64,000 nt of DNA, taken from Purshia tridentata. Taxonomy: Eukaryota; Streptophyta; Magnoliopsida; Rosales; Rosaceae. A model generated the notes under the pieces. It was not told the DNA's origin. It searched no databases and was given only the letters and a program-made list of their open reading frames with translations. Below, piece after piece: positions 23,618-36,043 of the stretch. Position 1 is the stretch's first letter, and the number at the start of each line of letters is the position of its first letter. Made by a program: the position numbers and the translations under genes. Location: positions 62,001-126,000 of the forward strand of contig QANT01002755.1 of assembly GCA_003254885.1 (NCBI GenBank). The letters are read 5' to 3'.

Positions 23618-25918
23618 AAATATTGATATTTGAATTCACACACATATACACACATACATGCATGCAAATTGCAATATATATGGTTAGCTGGTTCGTGATC
23701 GATTTTGGGATATATTAGGTGCCTTTTTCTTTCTTTTGCGTGTTAGTACTCCAGTAGATATCTGATTTTGATTTTGTAACAGGTGTATTCATTCATTTGT
23801 GTACCTAGTTTGTCACGTAAATAAAGTATATGGTTGTATTATTGTATACAAATGTTTGTGTTCAATTTATTTGGAATTAAGTAATTGGGTTTGAATTTGA
23901 GGCGGGGATGAGGAGATTTTGATTTTCCCAATATATGGGTCAAACGGTGTCGTCTACCGATGGAAAGTCAAAGTCAAAGGAAAATGAAAAGTGTGCTGCT
24001 TTTTTATCTGAACGCGTGCCAAACGTCAATAACTAGATTGAAGAATAGTCAAACCAGTGTTCATATACGTGGAATTGTTTAAAATTCAGAAAAATATGCC
24101 GGAAATAAATTTTGAATTAATGGAATATATATATATCAAAGATGAAGCCGTCAAATCTAAGCCGTGATGAAACGTTAAGAACTTAAGGTCGTGTATGAGT
24201 ACATGACGGACTGTTCCCTTTTGGTCTTTTGTGTTCATGAAGCTATTCCTTTGTGAAGATGCTTTGCGGTGATGAACAAGCAAGGTATGGCCAGCCAGGA
24301 GTCATGACCCATAAGCCAGCTTGCTAGCTACTCTGACATAGCATGAACTTTTTTCAGTTGAAAGTGATCATATTTTAGCATAAAATTAAAAAGTATTCAT
24401 CTGAGTGTTGTCCTCCTAAAGCTAATGCAATTATAGACAAAATATTAAAGTGCATACTCTCCCTTTCCAAATTTAGATAATTAAGTGAAGGGGAAAAATG
24501 ACAATACACACAACGTTTATACGATAAAATGAGTGAATTAATTAGTATGTGTTAAGAGTCTGAACTTTTGTTTTTCAGTGACAAAAAATATAAAGTCATA
24601 TTATATGATGAATGATAAATTTATTCACATTTCCATCATTTTTGTTAACCAATATGATAAAGATGTAAATTTAAGTTATATAGACAAACTTTAGCAATTT
24701 ATAATTATTAATTTATTGAAACTAAGATTATAGATTACAATTAAAATTAGGAATAACCTATATGTAGGGAATTTATTTGCGGTTGACAAACAAAATCCAC
24801 ATGGATGGCATATGGGTTTGTTGAGTAAAAGTACCTTATAGTAGGGGCCATGTACAATGCTTGATTTGATTTCTTCCACTCTGGATCTATTCTCTAATGA
24901 AAGTAAATTATTCATGTGTAGGCCCAGAAGGCCCAATAGTGTGCTGGGGACCCCTCCATCAATTGGTTTTCTTTTAGAAAAGCCCAAGAAATCCAGATGT
25001 GTATATTTGGTTTCATCATAACCCGGAAATATCAAATTCAGGCAACTTTTTCTCAATCATTATTGTCGTCATTAACAGACAAATTTTGAATAGAAAAGTT
25101 TATCCCTTCCTTTTATCTTATAATATATGCATTTCAATATGTCTCTGATTGTAAATGAAATGAATTTAGGCTCAAGAATATTAACTTTTGTGTGCCACAT
25201 TCATGGACGTCGCTGCCAGTGGGCCTTTTGATATTACATGTTTTATCTTTCATATTCAACCAGTGGCCAATATTAAATTTTCTCTCATTTGTAAGCTTTA
25301 CTGTCAATGTCAAGCTTCCTTTTGCGACTTTGTTATTCGAATTTAAGATGCAATAGTTATCCAAAGCATGGCACACTCTCAATCACAGTAATGGAAAATA
25401 AAATAGAAATAATTTTATGTAGTTGCCGGAGGAACGAACAAATTAATATTGCAGGACACATACCCAATTAATTAAAAATGTGAAGGAAAAGCTGCGTATG
25501 ATTATTTGACAAATTATTCAAAAATTCATAGATTAAAATTGATTGAATATATATTTTTTATATTGTAAGCATCATCATCTATAATCCTTGTAAAGTTACC
25601 GAACTTAATGGACCTAATAAATCGAGGAAAATAAAACAAACAAGATTTTAAGGCAAAGAAGTTAATGAATATGATGAACTCGTTGCAAGCAAATATAGTA
25701 CACTTCAGAAAGTCAAACCAATATTGTAAAGCACACAATACAAACTGAAACTACAAAGAATTCATATTCAAATTAAAAAAGATGAAAAGAGAAATTAAAC
25801 TAGTACAGATCGATAGACTTCAACTGTTCCTCCATGAAAAATTAAAGATACAAATTAATAGTCGACAACAACCAAACTTCAAACCCAGAAAAAAGAATAA
25901 AGAGTAGTAATAATATGG
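23618..25918. other. Intergenic between LEA_2 genes
   Basis: Contains the 3' UTR of the LEA_2 gene and about 2 kb of AT-rich DNA. The two LEA_2 genes flanking it are convergent. No other gene seen. Confidence 0.55.
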
Positions 25919-26473
25919 TCACTTGCAAGACTCAATGTGGGCCGTTTTGGCCTTGGTATCAAGATGTATGGTGCAGTTCAAGTTGGCGGACTTTTTCTTC
26001 TTCAAAATGTTCAAGAGATGAACCTTCCCGTCCAACTTGGCGGAGGCGGTCAACATCACGCTTCCGGCACTGAGATCGCTTTTCAACTGAGAAGTGCTGG
26101 ACACCTTGTTGGAGTCCAAGGCCACCGTGACATTTAACTTCTTCGTCTTCTTAGCTTTGGCTTTGTCCTTAACTATGCTGCCCTCTCCGACCTCGGTGCC
26201 TTTGTACGAGAAAATAGCCTTGCTGGCATCGAACTTGTAGTGCCCGAAGTTCTTGTTCTTCACAGTCACAAGAGCAGTGATTGAACCTTTGAAGGATGAG
26301 GTAGAGTTTGTAGTTAGAGTAGAGACTGAAACCGACTCTATACGGACTTTGGGTGTTTTGACCCGCAACACTAGCACTACAAGCAGGACTATGATTACTG
26401 TTTGGGCTATGATCCCGGCAGCTATGTATGCCAAGCACCTGGTTCGCTTTCTACTGCCCTGATCGCTTGTCAT
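25919..26473 (-). CDS. LEA_2 (NHL-type) membrane-anchored protein
   Basis: Single exon, 184 residues. It has a short basic N-terminus (SRKRTRC), a membrane segment at about residues 13-37 (AYIAAGIIAQTVIIVLLVVL), then LRVKTPKVRIESVSV and a LEA_2 domain with VTVKNKNFGHYKFD. It ends IESCK. It is clearly homologous to the protein at 22985-23617 but diverged, with a shorter cytosolic tail. A TATAAATA element on the minus strand (26604-26611) lies about 130 bp upstream of the ATG, a sensible promoter position. Likely a plasma-membrane protein. Function within the NDR1/HIN1-like family is not inferable from sequence alone. Confidence 0.9.
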   Translation of the reverse strand: MTSDQGSRKRTRCLAYIAAGIIAQTVIIVLLVVLVLRVKTPKVRIESVSVSTLTTNSTSSFKGSITALVTVKNKNFGHYKFDASKAIFSYKGTEVGEGSIVKDKAKAKKTKKLNVTVALDSNKVSSTSQLKSDLSAGSVMLTASAKLDGKVHLLNILKKKKSANLNCTIHLDTKAKTAHIESCK

Positions 26474-26603
26474 GGTTGATTGGTCTCTAAGGCTTCTTTG
26501 TTTTCAGGGTCAGGTAGTTGAGGATATGGTAATTCGGGAAAGAGTGCTTTAGTTTCAGTGTGGTGTATAGATGGTGTGGTTGTGCAACAAGCTAGGGAAA
26601 GTG

Positions 26604-26611
26604 TATTTATA
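26604..26611 (-). promoter_or_regulatory. TATA box of the LEA_2 gene
   Basis: TATAAATA on the minus strand, 131 bp upstream of the start codon at 26473, in the usual context for a plant TATA promoter. Confidence 0.5.
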
Positions 26612-27929
26612 AAGGTTTGTGGTATTTGTTGCTATAATTTTTCGAATAGGTGGCCCTACATACATATGCCAGTTGTTTATACCTTTCCAGCCCATGTTGG
26701 CTTAATATGTTTAGCCGTTAGGTTTTGGAATAAGATAATGACTTTAAAAACACAGACAATTATAGAAGCTTCTAATGTTTCAATTGGTATGTAAATGGAA
26801 ATTTTATGTTGAGAGCATAAGATCAATAATTTTTATAAATTTGAATCTAAACTATTGATTATATTGGTTTTTATTATGAATATTAGATTCAAAGTTATAA
26901 TTTTACTCTTAATATAATTTATTTATATTGTCAAACTATTTGATAAGAAAACATTGCCCAATACAAAGCAAGTTAATAATAAAAAATAAGATGGAGTTGA
27001 GTCAAAATGAGAGCCGGGTTTTATCTATTATATGAAATAAATACAAGGATTAGGGTTTTAGCTAGGGTAGCTCCTAGTGAGTTATGGGCTGAGTTAAGAT
27101 GCAAAATTATAGTAATGACCTAACGTTAGTTCTATTGGCCAACTAATTAAGTCAAATGACAGACTGTGTTGAGGTACATATATCATATATAAAGTTAATT
27201 AAGTAAGGAGTTGAGGTTGGGAGAGAGAATCAGAGAATTAAATGATGAGTACTTGAACAAATTTCAATCACATATAAAATATTTCACGCACAAGGCATGA
27301 TATAGGGGAAACAAATGCGAGGACGAAATTGAGTGGCACAAGTTTGAATTATATTCGCAGTTTGTGGGAAAGACAAGCTTCCCGTGATATTGGGGAAGCA
27401 AAGAGATCCCCCAACCCATTTTACATGTAATTTAGGATATGCTTGCCATCCAGATAAGTGGGTGGCTCTCACAAGTCTTAAACTGTCATGAATGAAAATC
27501 CAAACTTGATGGTTAATTAAAACTCATTTTATCATAATTAACCCATCTTATTTAAATTAATATTGTAATTTGATATAAACTATCTTGCAAGTTACAAATA
27601 TGAATTAAAGTCTTTTTATACGATATCAATTATTTTAATCCTGTCATCGATGCAAGCAACTCAGTTGTCCTTGGGGTCCACAATCCATCAAAATCGTCAA
27701 CTTGGTAATATTTAATGAAGGAAACCTAGATAGTTGAGTATTATTACTTGGCCATATTAGATAATTAAAGGTTAAACAATTATTATAATATTGGAAAGAC
27801 TGTTGCATTGCATATATGATCGAGCAAAATAATTAAAGAATATATATCAATACATTGTCGATCATAATCATATATATGTATATGCTTTGCATGTGCAAAA
27901 TTATTTTCATTCATTTTTTTTTTGTTGGT

Positions 27930-28115
27930 TAAGAGTTAGGATGTATGGGTTAGTTTGCGTGCATTTCAACTAATCTCTTTGTATATCCGATGAAAGACAT
28001 GTTATTCATAATTAGAGAATTTATAAGAGATAAATTCCTCACAACCTAATCTTGTGAGAAGTGGAATGAGTGACTACTGGAAATCAAACTCACAAACATG
28101 ACAAATAGAACTATT
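27930..28115 (+). repeat. Dispersed repeat, related to 34050-34250
   Basis: Shared landmarks with 34050-34250 include the pattern ttgttggttaag (ttgttaggtggttaag in the other), actaatctcttt, gagagataaat-like and a block with gtgactactgg/gtgaccatta. The two are diverged. The family was not recognised; a SINE or other short element is possible. Confidence 0.5.
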
Positions 28116-28182
28116 TCACTAAGTTGTTATTTTCATTATTGTTATGTAACTATGATGATCTAATTTGATATATGGGTTACTG

Positions 28183-28440
28183 GTCTTCTACGGCGGCTAT
28201 AATTAATTGGCACCAACATGAACGTAATATTCGATGCTAGCTTCATGACATTAATCAAGTATCAGTGGACAGTAATCATTTAAAAATGAATGAGGTAGAT
28301 ATTTTTCCACAATAGAATACGACCGTGGGGCCGATCTTTGTTTCTTGGGATCCGAAGACGTGCAAATACACCCTCATTAAACTTTTGCAACAACAAACAA
28401 AGAGATCCAAAACGTGGTATTAAAATTATGATCATAAATA
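28183..28440 (+). repeat. Diverged copy of the UGT88 gene's upstream flank
   Basis: Aligns with 39659-39930 in the same orientation. Matching runs include tcttct-tgg-ggct, atgaac-tagtattcg, gctag-ttcatga-attaatcaag, and aaacttt-gcaacaa followed by gatccaaaacgt. No UGT coding sequence accompanies this copy. Confidence 0.7.
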
Positions 28441-30560
28441 TCATAATTGTCGATGCATGTGGTGTAATTTGCACTTCCATTTTTCTGGTCTTTTGCTTGT
28501 TTGAGATTTTGAAGGCGATCTAGTTTTAAAATTAAAGAGAGAAAGAAGGCAGTAATATTATCATATCATATTATCGTACTGAAAGTTCCGTTGGTTGCTA
28601 ACCATTGGTCAAGTTTTCAGGTCAACTATACATTGAATCAATGGTGGATAGCATGTGGTCCCGTCCACAAACTTATGCAGTACGTTTATACAACTTTTTG
28701 CTCATTTTTATTTTTTTCAAATTATTGCAATAGTTGAATTGAATCTAAATCTAATTCATGGGAAATTTCTGTTATTTTTGTTCTCCTTTGAGGTGGTCCC
28801 AACTCTTCCGATGTCTTTAACACGCCCATGTGCTTTCGCTTTCAGACAAATATGATTAGTAGGTCGGTATGAAATTGTTAATTACGCTACTTGTTTAAAA
28901 TTGACCTTGTCAAACTTATTAATTTCTTAATCTCTAAATTAACCAACGCCAGAAATAAATCATCATATATTATCTCTGTATTACGAGGAAGGTCCAAATC
29001 CAACCAAGTCTTCTAATTTAAGTCCAACAAAGAAAAAAAATGGAACTTGTGTGTATGTGTGGAAAAAGGTGAATGGTTTGTTTGTGTGTATTAACTGTTA
29101 ACTCTGTTTCCATCAATAAAACAAAGGATTAAAGTCCAAAAACCATATGATCTCAAATAATTTAATGAATCAATTATGGAGACAACAGACAAGGACATGA
29201 CCATGACAAAGCATCATCTCCTTTTTTATTGATTAATTGGTTAATAATTTAATATGATGCATGATTTATATGGTTGTTTATACGCATGTGCTTGACTTTA
29301 ATCAGTCCGTAATTTTCTTGCAAATTAAAAAAATCAATTTATACTTTATAGCAGCCCATCCCATTCTGGTCTCGCTAGAGCCCATCTCACTTGAATGGGC
29401 CACAGTTACAGTTTTCAAAATATGTTATTGGGCATGTTTTCAATTGTGCCATCTGCTTTGTGTGTTGGGCTTGCACTATGGTTGCCATTAGGTTAGTAAT
29501 TGAACTGAAATTAAATTGGTATTAAAAAGGGTGTGTAATATATCGCATACTATATCTCCCTATTATTAATATGGGTCAGACACGTGTGTGTCAGTTGGTT
29601 GGTTATATAAATGCATAAGATCGATCGATTCTCATGCATATAGCATATTAGCAACTATGCAAATGCAAATGCACGTAGATAGGATTACTGTATAAATCAC
29701 GGACGTGTTGAGCAATTTAAAGCAAAGCATGTCGTCAAGTGGAGGCAGCAGCTTAATGCTTTATCTAAACTCCAAGGGCTACGACAAACTAAAGCATATG
29801 ACAGATTGGATCAACAGTACTACACTCGTGAATTCCGACTTCGCAGAGAGACATTATATATTCCCATTTCCATTATTTTTATCAATAAAGTCCCACTATT
29901 TAATTTTCATACATCTTTTGTTTTTGGCCATCTAATGCAGAATGTAGTATACCACAAAATGGATTGTTGATCACATGCTTCTTCACGCAACACGTACATT
30001 GGCTAATTTGCCAAAGCCAGTTTCTCAACTACTAATTATTTCAAGTACATCGACGTGTGATCTTAGTCCATCAGCCATGTGGGTACTGGCTACATGTAAA
30101 TATGGTCATCACTAGCTGATAAGAAAAAGAAAGTCTGGTCGATGATTCGTAGAGGTGGAGATCAATATATTATCACTATCTAGTACTAGTAGTACTATAA
30201 TAGAGTACAAATAAGCATTTTAATTCAGTTTATAATAATAAATTGAACATATATTTAATTTCATTTACGAAATGATGTCAAAGTGTTTCATTTAAATATC
30301 ATTATTCCAAAAAAAATAACATACTAATAGAAGTAAATTTGGTAACATAGCCCTCGCAATAATGTTACCAAATTTAATTCTCATCTTTTATTTACTTATA
30401 AATTATAATACTCCAACATTAAACACCAAAGTCACGGAAATAACCATAATCAGCACAATATTCCACTAGTACTACATGCACCTCTCCCACAGTCTGATCA
30501 GTACTTCACTTCATCAACTCCAAAGTTCTCTTTCTCCATCAAACCCACCACCAAAACTCC

Positions 30561-32378
30561 ATGGAAGCAGCAGAAGCATCACCACCACCACTATCCAAAA
30601 CCTATGAATTAACAGCCTCTTTAATCACATACACCAAATCAACCACCACCACAACCACCACCTTTTCCCCATTCAAGCTACTCTTCAAGCCATGCACAAT
30701 CCATTCCCCCATTTACATCCTCCGCGATGTCTCTCTCGCCGCCTACCCCTCTCAAATCCTCGCCATTGTCGGCCCCAGTGGCGCCGGAAAATCCACTCTC
30801 CTTGACATCTTAGCCGCTCGAACTTCCCCCACAAGCGGCACTCTCCTCCTCAACTCTTCCCCTCTCAACCCCTCCTCATTCCGCAAGCTCTCCGCCTACG
30901 TCCCCCAACACGATGCATGCCTTCCCCTCCTCACCGTCTTCGAAACCTTCTCCTTCGCCGCTCGCCTCCTCATCCCCAATCCCAACACATCAAACATCAA
31001 AACCGTTGTCTCCTCTCTTCTCTCCGAGCTCAGGCTCTCACATCTCGCCAACACCCGACTCGGCCATGGCCTATCGGGTGGCGAACGCAGACGTGTTTCG
31101 ATAGGCCTAAGCCTTCTTCACGACCCAGCTGTGTTACTTCTCGACGAGCCCACTTCGGGTCTTGACAGTACCTCTGCTTTCAAAGTAATACAGACCCTCA
31201 AAACCATCTGCACCTCGCGTCACCGCACTGTGGTTTTGTCCATTCACCAACCGAGCTTTAAAATCCTCTCCACTATTGATAGAATCCTCCTACTATCAAA
31301 AGGCACAGTTGTCCACCACGGAACCCTTTCTTCTCTCGAAGCATTTCTGCTATCCAATGGCTTCACAGTCCCTCCTCAACTCAATGCCTTAGAATACACC
31401 ATGGAAATCCTAAACCGTCTCCATGTGTCAAACCCCATTGCAAGTCCACCCCCTCCACTTCCTCCAACACCCAATTCTCGTTCTGATAACCATAATGAGG
31501 CAACCCAAGTGGCGATCAGATACAAAACCTCGAGAATCCAAGAGATCTTGGTGCTTTACAGCCGGTTTTGGAAAATCATTTACAGAACCAGACAGCTACT
31601 TTTAACGAACACCTTGGAGGCACTGCTTGTGGGTCTTGTTTTAGGCACCATTTACATAAACATTGGATTCGACAAGCAAGGAATCGAGAAGAGGTTCGGT
31701 CTCTTCGCCTTCACTCTGACTTTCCTCCTCTCCTCCACTACCGAAACCCTCCCAATCTTCATCAACGAAAGGCCAATCCTCCTACGAGAAACCTCAGGTG
31801 GGATTTACAGACTCTCCTCCTATCTCATAGCCAACACTTTAGTTTTCTTGCCTTACTTGCTCGCAATTGCGATCATATACTCTGTCTCGGTCTATTTCTT
31901 GGTGGGTCTCTGTTCTTCATGGCAAGCATTCGCTTACTTCGTTCTGGTCATCTGGGTCATAGTTCTAATGGCCAACTCGTTCGTTCTCTTCTTGAGTTCT
32001 CTGGCACCAAACTATATCGCCGGGACTTCTCTCGTGACGATTCTTTTAGGGGGTTTCTTTCTCTTCTCCGGCTACTTCATCTCCAAAGACAACATGCCCA
32101 AGTACTGGTTGTTCATGCACTTCTTTTCAATGTACAAGTATGGTCTGGACGCGCTTCTAATCAACGAGTATGGTTGCCTCATGTCAAGGTGTTTGATATG
32201 GTACGACGATCAGAATATTAAAGAGTGCATGGTGACGGGAGGCGATGTGTTGGAGAAGAGAGGGCTTCATGAGAGGCAGAGGTGGATCAACGTTTACATC
32301 TTGATTGCCTTCTTTGTTTTCTATCGCGTGCTCTGTTTGATGGTTTTGATCAGAAGGGTTTCAAGATCAAAGAAGTAG
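30561..32378 (+). CDS. ABC transporter G family half-transporter, ABCG8-like
   Basis: Intronless, 605 residues. The nucleotide-binding domain comes first: Walker A GPSGAGKST at about 71-79, signature LSGGERRR at 171-178, Walker B VLLLDE at 191-196 followed by PTSGLD, and an H-loop LSIHQPS near 228. A transmembrane domain of about six helices follows from about residue 345 to the end, with the extracellular loop between the last helices. This order and the length are those of the WHITE-BROWN half-transporters, which must dimerise at a membrane. Absence of introns and sequence type fit the Arabidopsis ABCG4/ABCG8 group. Synteny (between MAKR5 and PPR genes) favours ABCG8 (At5g52860). Substrate unknown. 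AATAAA at 32435-32440 may serve polyadenylation. Confidence 0.93.
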   Translation: MEAAEASPPPLSKTYELTASLITYTKSTTTTTTTFSPFKLLFKPCTIHSPIYILRDVSLAAYPSQILAIVGPSGAGKSTLLDILAARTSPTSGTLLLNSSPLNPSSFRKLSAYVPQHDACLPLLTVFETFSFAARLLIPNPNTSNIKTVVSSLLSELRLSHLANTRLGHGLSGGERRRVSIGLSLLHDPAVLLLDEPTSGLDSTSAFKVIQTLKTICTSRHRTVVLSIHQPSFKILSTIDRILLLSKGTVVHHGTLSSLEAFLLSNGFTVPPQLNALEYTMEILNRLHVSNPIASPPPPLPPTPNSRSDNHNEATQVAIRYKTSRIQEILVLYSRFWKIIYRTRQLLLTNTLEALLVGLVLGTIYINIGFDKQGIEKRFGLFAFTLTFLLSSTTETLPIFINERPILLRETSGGIYRLSSYLIANTLVFLPYLLAIAIIYSVSVYFLVGLCSSWQAFAYFVLVIWVIVLMANSFVLFLSSLAPNYIAGTSLVTILLGGFFLFSGYFISKDNMPKYWLFMHFFSMYKYGLDALLINEYGCLMSRCLIWYDDQNIKECMVTGGDVLEKRGLHERQRWINVYILIAFFVFYRVLCLMVLIRRVSRSKK

Positions 32379-34658
32379 TGAAGGGCAAACCTGCTGCTCA
32401 TCGATTGAACAGATCGATAATTGACAATTGTATAAATAAAAACTGTATTAATTGTGTTCCAGTCTTGCTCTATATACTGTTCATTTTTATTAATTTGCTT
32501 TGCTTTTTCATCAGAAACTGAAGCTAGCTAGTTATCTCCTGTAATATACATGCATGGCCAAAAAGATAATAGTTCCGTAATTGTCTTCATATTGTATATG
32601 TTGATCATTGTTTGTGTACGTATTAATTCTCTCTTTCTTGTTGAAAATGAAACCTCGGTCAATTTGTTCAATATTTTTGCATCTCCGATGCCCATGTTAA
32701 AGCAAAAACTAAAGTGAAGAACACGTACATGAAATTGGATAGAATTATAGAATTAAACCTATCATTGTCAGGATTGTTTGAATTATTTGAATTATTTGGG
32801 CTAACACATGCGAAAAGTTAAATTGGTAGATAGTGATTGGGCAGGGTGTGGATAGAACAATTTGGGACCCATAATAATTTGTGTCACGGGTCCCTTCAGC
32901 AAATGAATCAATGGGCAGAGGGAGTTTTGTAGGGGAAGAATCCAAAGTCTGTGATCAGCTTTTTATACTAGTTATTCAAATCGAGAGAGCTTTGTCTGGT
33001 AGTGGTGAAGTTTAAGAAGTTGACATGCAAAAGCAAAATAGACAGCAACACTTTTTTTTGTTTTTTAGCTTTTCTTGAATCAGCGCCATCTTCACGGGTC
33101 GTTCTTCATCGTTTGTTATTGTTACCCGTGAACTCATTCTTCGCCTCCCTAGTCCCACCCTTCCATGCACACAACACTAATAACTACCCAACTACAAACA
33201 TGTGGAATATTAACCCACGGATCAGCTAAGGAAAACGACGTGCCGTTTTACATTGAAACCTGAAGATTGTCTTATAATGTGGGCTGGGGTCCTCACATAA
33301 CTCTCTAGGCTCAATCAATCAACAGGAAATTGTCGTAGGCCACCTCATCGACATCCCACGTTTCAAAAATGTACCAAAAGTGGATTGAGATATGCAAATG
33401 TTTTTGTGCTGTTTTTCTCTTTTTTACCCCCTCTGATTTGACTGAGTGAGTGAATGGTGTATGCCATGGTAGTAAGTAGAGCCGTAGAGAAGTTATCAAA
33501 GGGAAAACAAAAGCCACTTTTAGTTTTATTACCATGCTCAATTTCAACCCAAAAAAAGCCAATATACCTTGTCGTTTTCACGACTGTCCAACTAAATCAA
33601 AATCAACTAATATGAGGCTGGGCTCCATACAACGTGCTTTGGTCCATTACATTATTGGGCCCTGATTTCTAAGTCTATATATTGTTTACAGTGGGTTCCA
33701 TAGGTTTCTTCTTCCTGGCTTTTCCCTCAAATTTTATATTGAGAATATCAGTTACTTTGTACCTCACTACCTCTGAGCAAAAATTTATTGAATTTTATAC
33801 AATAAATTATTGCGTACTGTTTTTTTATAAGAGAGAGATAGAGAGGAGAGTTAGAAATTGAGGGGAGGAGATCTCATGTCCCCAATATATTGTCCCACCC
33901 GAATTTGAGATTTATTCCAACATTAAAAAGAAAAATACTACTATAACTAGTTAATAATCTAGTTATTAATGGGTAATGTTAATTGCGCCAAATTTTTTAC
34001 ACCATATTAATGTTACTAATATTACTAGGACTACACATATAGGTAAAACAAAAAAATTTTTGTTAGGTGGTTAAGGGATTGCATGCATTTTGACTAATCT
34101 CTTTCTTAATTCAGTCAAATGCATACTATCTAAGTTGGGATTAGAAAATTCACGAGAGATAAATCTCTCATAATCTAGCCTTATGAAGAATGAAACTAGT
34201 GACCATTAGAGAGCAAATCCAAATTCTGACAAACTAAACTAGTCCATTGGGTTTAGATAAAAATACTTTTATGCTAAAGTTTGCATATGTAATAAGATTT
34301 ACGTAGTATAAGAAGTTTGCACATATAATACGAAGTATATATGTTGTACGTGGGGAATCGGGCATTACTATTAAATCATATAATTCTTGCACATTACAAT
34401 TAATTAGATCATTTATTCATGAAGCTAAAATATGAAGTTATATTGTGAAACTACATGGTGAACAGCTTGCATGAAAAACCATAACATCCCTAATACTAGA
34501 GCGTGGAAAAAACATATTATGATCCATCAATTTATGAAGTTCACTTTATTATCTTCCTGACTGTTTTAGATACCAATGAAGCTAGCCACATACTATAGTG
34601 ATGGTGATTGAGTGAGTTGATGATAATGAATCTAGCCACATACATCGAACTCATGTTC
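32379..34658. other. Intergenic, no gene seen
   Basis: Contains the ABCG 3' UTR, AT-rich spacer, and a dispersed repeat at about 34050-34250 near its right end. Confidence 0.55.
34050..34250 (+). repeat. Dispersed repeat, related to 27930-28115
   Basis: Diverged second member of the repeat described at 27930-28115, in the same orientation. Termini are not sharp. Confidence 0.5.
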
Positions 34659-34956
34659 TCATGTTTGCTTCCACAACTCAACCAACTTATCCAACGCAGT
34701 GATGGAAGATCCACTGTCTTCCTTAGCCGCGACGGCTCCATTTTTGAATTCCAGAACCCTCTTTTTCACTTCTGCTCCTCTCTCTGATTCCATTAACTCT
34801 CTCACTCGCTTCTCCAACTCGTCCGCGCTCACAAACCCGTCTTCCGACTCGTTCACCGCCACAGCCGCCTTCAACTCCTCCACCAGAACCACCCTACTCA
34901 GCTTCTGCTCCGCGTATAAAGGCCACGCCACCATCGGCACCCCGGCACACACCGAT

Positions 34957-34992
<36 letters not shown>

Positions 34993-36043
34993 CCACCCAC
35001 CGACTCGCGACGGAGCACATCTACCTGTGGGGCCCACTGACTCACCACAAGCCCCTTAGCCTTTGTCCTTGCCAAGAAACCGTTTGGCAGTATTTCCTCC
35101 AAAGTCGGCACTGATTGGTTCTCTTCTGGCTCTTCATCTCTTGGAGGATTCCGTACAACCCACAAAAATCTTTGCCCACTCCGCTTCAAACCCAGAGCCA
35201 TTGCGCTCAACTGCTCAGCCGAAAACACGCCCATGCTTCCGAAACACAAGAACAAAACGCTGCTTTTCGGCTGATTGTCAAGTCAACTCAAGCACTCATG
35301 CCGATTACCATTTTTGGCAGAATTAACCAACGGTCCGACGGCGAAAATCTGAGGAGTGGGCTGATTAGTCAAAACCAGTCCATCCCGTAACGCTTTGAGA
35401 GCTCTTGATTCCAGCAATTCGAACGTGTTTAGAATAATGCCATCCGATTTGGCCATGTGGGTTGCGGTGTCTACGAAGCTCTTGTAGACCCTAGCGGTGC
35501 GGTCGAACAATATCTTCGGCACGGCCGGAACTGGAATCGGCGGTAGACCGGAGATGGTAATGGGGACGTCACCGAAATCGGACAAATGGTTGGTGGTCCG
35601 GTGAATGATGGGCACGTTTAGTAGCACGCCAAGACTGCTTCCGGCTGAAGTGTAGAAGTATCGCAGAAGATGTCGATGATGAAGGCTGTGAGGTTGGAGG
35701 TTTTGGAGAGGGTTTGGAGGGCGTTGTGGATGTTGGGGATGTAGAGACGCGCGAGCTCGAAGGAGAGGTTGAGGGGGTCGAGGTCGGGGAGGGAGGGAAT
35801 GGTGGGGAGATGGTGGAAGGTGATGGAAGGGTTTGCCGCAGAGACGTTGGCGATGTAGGCTGAGAGCTGAGTGGTGGAGTTGGAGACTAGTTTGGCGGTG
35901 GAGGCGGTGGTTATTGGGGCGGTGGAGATGATGATTGTGATGGAGAATGTGGGGTGGTGAGTGAGTATGAGCTTGCCCAACTCTACCATGGCGATTAGGT
36001 GGCCCATTCCTGGGAATGGATACAAAGCTATAGCATCCGCCAT
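34659..36043 (-). pseudogene. Broken UGT88-type glycosyltransferase
   Basis: Relative of the intact gene at 37978-39396. The N-terminus is good (MADAIALYPFPGMGHLIAMV) with the acceptor-site histidine. The PSPG box is well preserved ([16 protein letters not shown], then [16 protein letters not shown], ending LYAEQ). Two lesions prevent a full-length product. An internal deletion with frame change lies near 35620, where about 15-20 residues before FYTSAGSS are missing. A TGA near 35284 stands where the tryptophan of LSWLDNQP is expected. The rest of the frame is open, so decay looks recent. A TATAAA on the minus strand at 36129-36134 is 86 bp upstream, so it may still be transcribed. Confidence 0.87.

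Larger units (their letters stand above)
26612..30560. other. 4-kb gene-poor region
   Basis: AT-rich DNA upstream of the ABCG8-like gene. It contains a dispersed repeat (27930-28115) and a diverged copy of the sequence that flanks the intact UGT88 gene (28183-28440), both listed separately. A coding-looking patch of unknown identity lies at about 29715-29880. Confidence 0.55.
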
